Assembly (NCBI GenBank): GCA_946401765.1
Contig: CAMIVJ010000100.1
Coordinates: forward strand, 1-9,004
Direction of reading: 5' to 3'
Length of the DNA: 9,004 nt
Source: an uncultured bacterium
Lineage (GTDB): Bacteria; Verrucomicrobiota; Kiritimatiellia; RFP12; UBA1067
This document shows, one piece after another, positions 1 to 6,126 of the stretch (position 1 is its first letter; each line of letters opens with the position of its first letter). The position numbers were made by a program, and so were the translations under genes. A model generated the notes under the pieces. The model did no database searches. It saw only the letters and a list, made by a program, of their open reading frames with translations, and was not told the origin of the DNA.

Positions 1-330
1 ATGTGGGAAACGTCTTACGCGGCCGGAGAGCACGCCAAGCGTATCGACTCCGCCATCCTCCTCCGAATGTTCGAAGAGTATCTGCATTCCAAGACAGATT
101 CCGAGGAATGGTCGGCCTGAGAGCGCCGCCGCGCGCACTGCCTCCACAAGCCCCATATCGCGGAGATTCGCCATCGCGCTTGCGGCCGCGCCCACGCCAG
201 GAAACACCACGCGCTCCGCCGCCGCGATCGCAGCGGGAGAGCGCGTGACCAAGGCCTCCGCGCCGAGCGCGGCAAAGGCATTTCTCACGCTTGTGAGATT
301 GCCGGCCTTGTAGTCGATGATTGCCAGCAT
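1..330 (-). CDS. hisH: Imidazole glycerol phosphate synthase, glutamine amidotransferase subunit HisH (5' part, truncated by window edge)
   Basis: Class I glutamine amidotransferase of histidine biosynthesis. HisH hydrolyses glutamine and passes ammonia to HisF, which makes imidazole glycerol phosphate and AICAR. The visible 110 residues begin MLAIIDYKAGNL, the usual HisH opening (IxDYxxGNLxSV). They continue with a VVFPGVGA segment (residues 41-49) that forms the oxyanion region, and GICLGMQ (77-83) with the nucleophilic cysteine at about position 79. The family is about 200 residues, so the catalytic His/Glu half lies beyond the left edge. The ATG at 330-328 directly follows the TAA of the upstream GH109-like gene with no spacer. 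I see no Shine-Dalgarno within the preceding 20 bases, so translation is probably coupled to the upstream gene. HisF or HisA would be expected nearby but are not visible. Confidence 0.93.
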   Translation of the reverse strand, partial: MLAIIDYKAGNLTSVRNAFAALGAEALVTRSPAAIAAAERVVFPGVGAAASAMANLRDMGLVEAVRAAALSGRPFLGICLGMQILFEHSEEDGGVDTLGVLSGRVRRFPH

Positions 331-1740
331 TTAGACGTTGAGGGCCGACTTGTCCGCCTTGACGCCGGCGGCGTCGAGACCCATCTTGGAGAGATCGACG
401 TCCACAAGGCCAAGCGGCTTCGTGGTCTTCCATCCGCCGCGCGTGAAGTCGGGCACATCGACCGAGTTGGAGCGGTTGCGCACGGACTTCTCGGTGAGCT
501 CGCAGAGCGAGCACCAGCTGGCGAGGTCGTAGACGTTCATGTCGAGCGGCAGGCCGTTCTGCAGGCAGAACGCCCAGCGGAGGTCCATCAGGAAGTCCAT
601 GCCGCCATGGCCGCCAACCTTCTTGGCGATCTCGCCGGCGCGCTTCCAGAGCGGGTGCTTGTACTTCTCGCGCCATTCGGCGGCGAGCTTGTCGTCGAAG
701 CCATGGGCACCAGCACCGGGCTTGCCTTCCACCGCGAGGCGGTAGGGGTAGTCGCAGAGCATGCCCTTCGTGCCGCTGATGAGGTTGATGCGGCTGTAGG
801 GACGCGGCGAGGCCACATCGTGCTGCACCATGATGGAGCGGCCCTTGACGGTCTTGATGAGCGTGGTGTTCATGTCGCCCATCTGGACGTCGGCCTTGCG
901 GCGCCAGTCGTCCGCGTTCTTGATCGTCTCGCGGGCGAGGGTGGCGAAGCCGGTGGGCTGGCTCTCGAGCGAGACGAGGTAGTCGAAGCGGTCGCCGCGG
1001 TTGATGTCCATGTACTGGCAGATGGGCCCAAGGCCGTGCGTGGGATACTGGTTGCCCTTGTGGGGGATGTTCCAGCGAAGGCGCCAGTTGTTGTAGTAGC
1101 CGTTAAGGTTGTACGAGCGGAGGTCGTGGATGTACGCGCCCTCGCCGTGCTTGAGCTCGCCGAGAAGGCCGAGGTGGCAGATGTTGAACGCGAGCATCTC
1201 GATCTCGCCGTAGCAGCAGTTCTCGAGCTGCATGCAGTGGCGCTTCGTCTTCTCGGACATCTCCACAAGCGCCCAGCACTCGTCGATGTACATGGCCGCG
1301 GGCACTTCGATGAAGACGTGCTTTCCGCAGCGCATCGCCTCGAGGCCGATGGGGGCGTGGAGGTTCCAGGGAGTGGTGTTGTACACCACGTCGATGCCGT
1401 CCCACTGGCAGAGAGCCTTCCAGGCCTCGGCGCCGATGAACTCCTTGGCGGCGGGCTTCTTGTTCTTTGAGAGCCACTTCTGCTGTGCCGCAACGGCCTC
1501 GGGACGGATGTCGCAGATCGCGGCAACCTCAACGCCGGGAATCTGCGAGATGCGGTGCACGGCGCCCGATCCGCGCGCGCCCAGTCCCACGCATCCCACG
1601 CGCACCTTGCGCAGAGCGGGAGCCGCAAACGTCGCCATCGCGCCGCCTGCGGCGGGCGCATCGCACAAGGCTCCGCCTGCGAGCGCGGCCGCGCCCATCC
1701 ACAACGTGCCCTTGAGGAAGTCTCTTCTGTTGGTGTTCAT
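331..1740 (-). CDS. Tat-exported Gfo/Idh/MocA-fold protein of the GH109 (alpha-N-acetylgalactosaminidase) type
   Basis: 469 residues, likely exported and NAD-dependent. Residues 1-40 form a twin-arginine signal (NRRDFLKG, then a hydrophobic stretch rich in Ala, Gly and Leu) with AxA-like cleavage sites. Residues 46-60 carry a Rossmann dinucleotide motif (RVGCVGLGARGSG). GH109-like landmarks follow: GKHVFIEVP (139-147, Glu145), LENCCY (172-177, Tyr177), GAYIHDLR (201-208, His205), GNQYPTHGLGP (229-239) and GGHGGMDF (376-383). Known GH109 enzymes remove terminal alpha-GalNAc from glycoproteins and blood-group A structures through a tightly bound NAD that transiently oxidises the sugar. The length fits the family. 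The ATG at 1740 has AGAAAGGA 10 bases upstream and a strong promoter about 30 bases before that. The fold and export are clear; the exact sugar specificity is family-based inference, and another glycoside oxidoreductase is possible. Confidence 0.85.
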   Translation of the reverse strand: MNTNRRDFLKGTLWMGAAALAGGALCDAPAAGGAMATFAAPALRKVRVGCVGLGARGSGAVHRISQIPGVEVAAICDIRPEAVAAQQKWLSKNKKPAAKEFIGAEAWKALCQWDGIDVVYNTTPWNLHAPIGLEAMRCGKHVFIEVPAAMYIDECWALVEMSEKTKRHCMQLENCCYGEIEMLAFNICHLGLLGELKHGEGAYIHDLRSYNLNGYYNNWRLRWNIPHKGNQYPTHGLGPICQYMDINRGDRFDYLVSLESQPTGFATLARETIKNADDWRRKADVQMGDMNTTLIKTVKGRSIMVQHDVASPRPYSRINLISGTKGMLCDYPYRLAVEGKPGAGAHGFDDKLAAEWREKYKHPLWKRAGEIAKKVGGHGGMDFLMDLRWAFCLQNGLPLDMNVYDLASWCSLCELTEKSVRNRSNSVDVPDFTRGGWKTTKPLGLVDVDLSKMGLDAAGVKADKSALNV

Positions 1741-1776
1741 TTCGTCATTGTCCTTTCTGTGAAATCAAGCGCTCCC

Positions 1777-1805
1777 ATTATATCATTTCCGGCAGGCATC
1801 CGCAA
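1777..1805 (-). promoter_or_regulatory. Sigma-70-type extended -10 promoter for the GH109-like gene (and probably hisH)
   Basis: On the minus strand, TTGCGG (1805-1800) and a perfect TATAAT (1782-1777) are separated by exactly 17 bases. A TG one base upstream of TATAAT makes an extended -10 element (TGATATAAT). The start of transcription would fall near 1770, giving a leader of about 30 bases before the ATG at 1740, with AGAAAGGA at 1758-1751 as ribosome binding site. The -35 box matches consensus in only three positions; the extended -10 should compensate. With the zero-base junction to hisH, this promoter probably drives both genes. Confidence 0.7.
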
Positions 1806-1857
1806 GGACGCGCGGCGGCCGATCATGATCCCGGCGCTTCGGCACTGGCACGTCATT

Positions 1858-1882
1858 GTGAAGCGACAGGTGTGTCGCCCAC
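1858..1882 (-). terminator. Weak hairpin after the large effector-like gene, possible terminator without U-tract
   Basis: GCGACA and TGTCGC form a perfect 6-bp stem around a 4-base loop, extended by GTG/CAC across a small internal loop. It lies 14 bases after the stop codon of the 1196-residue gene and about 50 bases before the next promoter, a sensible place for transcription to end. There is no run of T on either side, so it is not a classical intrinsic terminator. It could be chance or a 3'-end stabilising hairpin. Confidence 0.25.
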
Positions 1883-1895
1883 AGATGGGAACGTG

Positions 1896-4800
1896 TCATT
1901 CCAGATCCTTCGCATCGATCATGATCTCGTTGCCGATGCGGTTGACGAGGTCGCCGGCACCGGAGGAGAAGCCGAAGTCTTCGATCAGATCGTCGAAGAC
2001 CTGCATGAGCGCGGTGCGCTTCTCCTCGTCCTCCGGCATCATCTGGGTCATGATGTAACCCATGTTGGTGATCAATTGCTTGAAGCCGGCGCCATCCAGG
2101 ACGCCTTCGGCGGTCAGGATCAGCGCCTGTCTGTCGAGCCTGAGCTTGTGGAGTTTCTCCTCGGCGTTCTCGATGGCCCTCTTCTGAGCCCCCGTGAGGT
2201 TCTCCTTGCGAATGCCTTTCGCCTCCTTGTCCGTGAAAAAGGAGGCGAAGAGGGAGGCGCCGTGCTGGATCGACTCGATGATGTCGCCGGGCTTGTACCA
2301 GCGCGTTGCCATGCCCTCGCTCTTGGCGGCCGCCTTGTTGAAGGGATGCAGGTGCGCGGTGGAGGCGAAGATGCCGAAGGTCTCGCACTTGAGGAAGAGG
2401 CGGCGGTTCTGGCCGCTGCCGCCAGCGTCCTTGAGGTGGTCGGTGTCGGGCATCGTGAAGTAGTGGAAGGTCCTCATGCCGTTGAGGAGCCCGCCCGCGC
2501 CGGTGGGCACGTCGTAGCCGCGCGGCATGTTGAGGTGGCCGTCGACCTTCATGTTCTGGTAGGGCTTGGCGTGCGTCGAAGTGCGCAGGTACACGTCGTT
2601 CGCCCGGTCGAGCCAGCGGGCGATGTCGCCGTTCTTGTCCTGAATGTTGAACGAGCCGCGGTACATGAACTCGCCCTTGCGGAGGGCGGCGGTGTGGATC
2701 GCATAGGTAAGCGCTACGATGTTCTCGCGCGTCGGCTCGAAGAGGTGGGTCTTGCCGCTCATCAGGGCGCTGAGGACTTCGTTGCCGCGGTTGACCTGGC
2801 TCTCGATCAGGTAGCGCAGCTCGTCAACGTTGCGGGGGCGGTGGACGGAGGAGCGCGCGGAGAGGAGGCCGGCGCAGTGGATTCTGGGGAACTTGATGGA
2901 ATAGATCCCGCCGGCGTAGCGGACCGGCACGTCGATGAAGTCGGGCAGCGTCTTGGGGTCCAGCAGGGGGCGCGGGTCGGCGCTAGGCGGCGAGTAGGGG
3001 ACGGGCTTGTAGGTCTTGGCGGCCTTGAGGCCGTCGCCGCCCTCCTGGCGCGCGATGAACTCCTCGGGGTGCGTGATCTGCTGGATGTTCTTCTCCGAAA
3101 ACGCCGCGAAGACCTGCTCCGCGCGGTCCTTTGGGACGGTGAGACGGCAAAAGCCGAGCGCGTCGCGCTCGAAACTCGCGCCGGCGTTCTTCGCGATGCC
3201 TTCGAGGACGTCCGTGGTCTCGAAGGACATCTTCGTCTCGCAGTAGTAGACGATGTTGTCGCCCTTGAGGGCGGCCTTCCACGGAACGCGCGACTCGGGG
3301 ATGACCTCAAGGTGCTCGAGCGCAACCTGCCCCTTCTTGCTCACCCACGTGGTGGGCGAGGTGAGCTTCTCGAGGTTGGCGACAGTCTCGATGGCGCCCT
3401 GGCGCACGGCTGGCGGCTGGTCGGCGAGGTCGTCGTAGAGCTCTAGGTTGTTCGCGGTGACGTCGAGGATCTTCTTGAGAGATTCGTTGAACTCGGCTTC
3501 CTTCTTGTTGATGTCGTCCCAGATTTTCCGGCGCAGCGCCTTCTCGGCGTCGGAGATGCCCGGCTCGTTCGGGTTGAAGGCGGCCTTGTATTCGTCGAAG
3601 AGCCGCTTGAAGGCGCCGCTCTTGGCGGTTTCGCGGAGGTTGACGACGCCCTCCATCTTGGAGAAGAACGTGTCGTCGTCGAAGACGGAGAAGTTGTTGA
3701 AGCGCGGCTTGGAGCTGTGGCCGTAGGTGTCCTTGAAGGAGAGGTCGTCGGAAATTTTCAGGTACTTGCCGTTGCCCTCGAGCGAGTGGCCGGGATCGAT
3801 GGCGAAGAACTTGCCGCCGACAAAGCCCTTGTTCTGGCCGCGCTTGCCGATGCCGTCGCGGTCGGCGGTGAGGAGGAAAAAGGCCTTGTACTTGCCGAGG
3901 GATTCCATCTTGAGGTCTGGACCGGCGCCGGCGGGCTTCACGACGCGGCCGTCCTTGAGCATTCCGGCTTCGAGGTCCTTGTAGCCGTCGGCGAACTTGG
4001 CGGCGAGCATGATTTTCGGGTGGCCGTCGGAATACGTGCCGCGGACGATCTCAAGCTCCTGCGAGGGGACGCCCGCGAGGCGCGTGAGGTCGTTCGCAAG
4101 CGCCTCGGTGACGGCGCCGGCGGATATGGAGTCGGCCGACTGGCGCGAGGTGAAGCGGTAGAGCTGCCCCATCTTGCGGCCGACCGCGACGCGTTCGGGG
4201 CGCATGAAGGTGCCTGCGCTGGCGGCGTCGCCTGAGGAGAACTTGACGTTTTCGTTGTAGTCGAGCTTGACGATCGCGCGGTCTGAGAAGTGCTTGAAGA
4301 TCGGCGACATCGAGTAGAAGTCGTTCTCCGGCCTGACGTTCATCACCGTGTCGCGGATCTCGGTGAAGAGCTCGAGCTTGGCCTCCTGCAGGAGGGCCTT
4401 GTTCTTCGGGTCGGAGACGGCGCCGTCGAGGCGCTGCAGATCCTGCGGCGAGAAGTAGTTCTGAAGCGCCTTGCCAAGGGCCGCGAACGGGTGATTCTTC
4501 TGCCTCTCAGGGTGGAGCGCCAGCATGACGGCCTCCTCCAGCACGAACTCCGCCACGGCCGCCATGCCGGCGGGGTGGGCGCGGCCGGCGAGCATGATCT
4601 GCGCGCGCAGGCTCTTGCCCTCGCACAGGCTGGCCAGCTCCGGGTTCTGCCTCTTGAGCTCGCCGAGGGCCTCGCGACTCTCCGGGGAGTTGATGTCGGC
4701 CATGAAGCCGCTCGTGTCGTCCTTGGACCAGTCGTTGCGGTAGATGAAGCCCGGCTCCACGCCGTTGGTCTTCAGCTTGTCGAGGAGGACAGGGTTGGTG

Positions 4801-5486
4801 TTCGAGCGGTTGACGCGCATCCCGGTGCCGATCAGCCCCCTCTTGATCCTGTCCTCGACGGACGTGTCCTTGTCGTCGAAGACCTTTTTGAGGTTGCGCA
4901 GACCCGTCGGCTCGCGGCTGTCGGAGGCCTTGTCGAGCTGCTTGCGGTCGCCGAGCGTGATGTCCTCGCCTTGTTCGCCCGTGCGCTTGTCATGGATCGC
5001 GTCGTCGAGGCGCTTCACCGCCAGGTGCGACAACTCCGCCTGCGACTTGCACGTCTTGGGATCAACGCCTTTGAAAGGCTCGTTCGCAATGGCGGTGCGG
5101 ATCTTCTGGCGCAGCTCGGGCGAGAGAGTGCGGAACTTGGGATTTGTGTCGAGCTGGCGGTTGAGCTCGCCGATGAAGCGCGTCTGCTTCACGGTGTCGA
5201 GCTTCGAGAGCGCGGCCTTCACGTCGCACGCGCGCAGCGACTTGTGCAGCTGGCTGCGCGCGCCCAGTACGGTGTCGAAGGCGTGCGTGCCGAAGACGCC
5301 GTATTCGTTTTCGAGCGCAGCCTTGAAGGCGGCCATCGTGGCGTCGTTGGACTTCTTCCCGGCGGAGAAGACATAGGCGCCCAGACGCGCGGTGGCGTTT
5401 GCCCCCTGGCCCTGGATTTCGATGTCGCGGCTTGTGAAGAGCGCGTTGTTGGCGACGTTGCGGAAGGTGTCGATGTTAAGTGGCAT
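1896..5486 (-). CDS. Large multidomain protein, putative type III secreted effector with a kinase-like centre
   Basis: 1196 residues; I do not recognise it as a named protein. It lies 91 bp downstream of a class I secretion chaperone gene, the usual place for the chaperone's client. The N-terminus (MPLNIDTFRNVANNALF) is polar, with no Sec or Tat signal and no membrane segment seen anywhere, as expected of a type III substrate; residues about 30-130 would hold the chaperone-binding region. Residues about 200-400 look mainly helical. Residues about 430-570 resemble an atypical kinase: EALANDLTRLAG (461-472, possible C-helix Glu), KIMLAAKFADGY (491-502), ADRDGIGKRGQN (541-552) and FAIDPGHSL (561-569), recalling the catalytic loop and the metal-binding Asp-x-Gly of HipA or PI3/4 kinases. 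The 700-810 and 830-1196 parts are unrecognised; 1028-1040 (RRLFLKCETFGIF) looks conserved in style. AAAGGA with 6-base spacing supports the ATG at 5486. The ORF is unbroken and codon use looks like its neighbours'. Effector status is inference; the reading frame is certain. Confidence 0.72.
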   Translation of the reverse strand: MPLNIDTFRNVANNALFTSRDIEIQGQGANATARLGAYVFSAGKKSNDATMAAFKAALENEYGVFGTHAFDTVLGARSQLHKSLRACDVKAALSKLDTVKQTRFIGELNRQLDTNPKFRTLSPELRQKIRTAIANEPFKGVDPKTCKSQAELSHLAVKRLDDAIHDKRTGEQGEDITLGDRKQLDKASDSREPTGLRNLKKVFDDKDTSVEDRIKRGLIGTGMRVNRSNTNPVLLDKLKTNGVEPGFIYRNDWSKDDTSGFMADINSPESREALGELKRQNPELASLCEGKSLRAQIMLAGRAHPAGMAAVAEFVLEEAVMLALHPERQKNHPFAALGKALQNYFSPQDLQRLDGAVSDPKNKALLQEAKLELFTEIRDTVMNVRPENDFYSMSPIFKHFSDRAIVKLDYNENVKFSSGDAASAGTFMRPERVAVGRKMGQLYRFTSRQSADSISAGAVTEALANDLTRLAGVPSQELEIVRGTYSDGHPKIMLAAKFADGYKDLEAGMLKDGRVVKPAGAGPDLKMESLGKYKAFFLLTADRDGIGKRGQNKGFVGGKFFAIDPGHSLEGNGKYLKISDDLSFKDTYGHSSKPRFNNFSVFDDDTFFSKMEGVVNLRETAKSGAFKRLFDEYKAAFNPNEPGISDAEKALRRKIWDDINKKEAEFNESLKKILDVTANNLELYDDLADQPPAVRQGAIETVANLEKLTSPTTWVSKKGQVALEHLEVIPESRVPWKAALKGDNIVYYCETKMSFETTDVLEGIAKNAGASFERDALGFCRLTVPKDRAEQVFAAFSEKNIQQITHPEEFIARQEGGDGLKAAKTYKPVPYSPPSADPRPLLDPKTLPDFIDVPVRYAGGIYSIKFPRIHCAGLLSARSSVHRPRNVDELRYLIESQVNRGNEVLSALMSGKTHLFEPTRENIVALTYAIHTAALRKGEFMYRGSFNIQDKNGDIARWLDRANDVYLRTSTHAKPYQNMKVDGHLNMPRGYDVPTGAGGLLNGMRTFHYFTMPDTDHLKDAGGSGQNRRLFLKCETFGIFASTAHLHPFNKAAAKSEGMATRWYKPGDIIESIQHGASLFASFFTDKEAKGIRKENLTGAQKRAIENAEEKLHKLRLDRQALILTAEGVLDGAGFKQLITNMGYIMTQMMPEDEEKRTALMQVFDDLIEDFGFSSGAGDLVNRIGNEIMIDAKDLE

Positions 5487-5577
5487 GGCGGGTCCTTTCG
5501 AAAAGAATACCCGGAATGGGCGTGGAGGTTACAAGGCGTAAGGCACTACACGCAAAACGGAAGTCGTGCGGTACGTC
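5487..5577 (-). other. 91-bp spacer between chaperone and effector genes
   Basis: It contains the effector's Shine-Dalgarno (AAAGGA at 5498-5493). I find no good -35/-10 pair and no strong hairpin; only a 4-bp stem (GCGT/ACGC) is visible. The two genes are therefore most likely on one transcript. Confidence 0.45.
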
Positions 5578-6051
5578 TCACACCATGAAAACGGCATGGC
5601 CGCTGGGAATCTCGCTCGTGGATTCGCTGCCGGACGAATCAAGCTCGCTCGTGATGCGTTCGGCCCAGACGTCGCATAGCTGTAGCATCTTCTCAAGCGT
5701 GGCGATGAAGTCCTCCACATCCTCGGCGGCCTGGGCGATGTCAAAGAAGTAGTTGTATACCACTGTCTCGGAGTCCGGCTCGAGGGCGAAGTAGCCGCCG
5801 CCCGTCTCTTTCCCGAAAAGCCCGCCGGCGAGCAGGTCGCGGTAGACAGCCTTCGGCGCGTCGTGCGGCAGCGTGGCCAGCTCCACGAAGCACAGCACCT
5901 TTCCCGTCGGCTCGACGAACTGGAGGTTCACGTTGTACTTCTCGTCAACGTTGACAGACACCAATCCCGTCTCGTCGCTCCTGATCGCCGCAATGCCGGT
6001 CTCTTTTCTGACCTCGGCAAGGAACTTGTCGTAGTCTTCTCTTGTGGGCAT
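5578..6051 (-). CDS. Class I type III secretion chaperone (CesT/SycE-like family)
   Basis: 157 residues, about 17 kDa and strongly acidic, typical of class I chaperones that act as cytoplasmic homodimers. The order of elements fits the fold: an N-terminal helix (DYDKFLAEVRKETGI, 6-20); beta strands ending in VDEKYNVNLQF (35-45); KVLCFVELATLP (51-62); then the hallmark helix and strand YRDLLAGGLFGKETGGGYFAL (70-90), where family members read LLxANLFxxxTGGxxL; and a long C-terminal helix (about 105-137) followed by a Ser/Glu-rich tail. These proteins bind the first 50-100 residues of one effector and guide it to the secretion ATPase. The gene lies just upstream of the 1196-residue gene, its probable client. 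I chose the ATG at 6051 rather than the in-frame TTG at 6060, because AGAAAGG sits 10 bases before the ATG but only one base before the TTG. The family call is from sequence pattern alone. Confidence 0.8.
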   Translation of the reverse strand: MPTREDYDKFLAEVRKETGIAAIRSDETGLVSVNVDEKYNVNLQFVEPTGKVLCFVELATLPHDAPKAVYRDLLAGGLFGKETGGGYFALEPDSETVVYNYFFDIAQAAEDVEDFIATLEKMLQLCDVWAERITSELDSSGSESTSEIPSGHAVFMV

Positions 6052-6060
6052 CTCTTCCAA

Positions 6061-6068
6061 GCCTTTCT
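6061..6068 (-). promoter_or_regulatory. Ribosome binding site that decides the chaperone start
   Basis: AGAAAGG on the minus strand lies 10 bases upstream of ATG (6051) and only one base upstream of the alternative TTG (6060). The 10-base distance equals that before the GH109-like gene, which uses the same AGAAAGG core. This favours the ATG. I found no convincing promoter in the 75 bases between the valS stop and this start, so the chaperone and effector may be read through from valS, or from a promoter inside valS that I cannot see. Confidence 0.55.
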
Positions 6069-6126
6069 GTTTTTTGCCAACAACACACCACGCGGACAGC
6101 GCCGGAAGGAACCGCCCCCCCTGCCC

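Noticed and set aside
20..26. Lipoprotein signal in the GH109-like protein (LAGGALC near residue 26)
   Set aside because: The residue before Cys is Leu, not Gly/Ala/Ser, so it is not a proper lipobox; the twin-arginine signal with AxA-type cleavage fits better. Coordinates given are protein positions.
1821..1926. Two copies of the palindrome GATCATGATC, about 96 bp apart (1821-1830 and 1917-1926)
   Set aside because: One copy is explained by the coding of Ile-Met-Ile-Asp; ten bases twice is too little to support an operator or methylation cluster.
2576..2663. Possible ADP-ribosyltransferase signature in the effector C-terminus (YRG at 942-944 and STH at 970-972)
   Set aside because: No ExE motif follows at a suitable distance; the only nearby Glu (1035) is too far and is not in an ExE context.
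1872..3446. 524-residue plus-strand open frame opposite the effector gene (and a similar 432-residue one at 4290-5588)
   Set aside because: Composition is dominated by Val, Ala, Glu, Leu and Arg in the pattern of an antisense shadow of GC-rich codons; no start signals and no recognisable domains.
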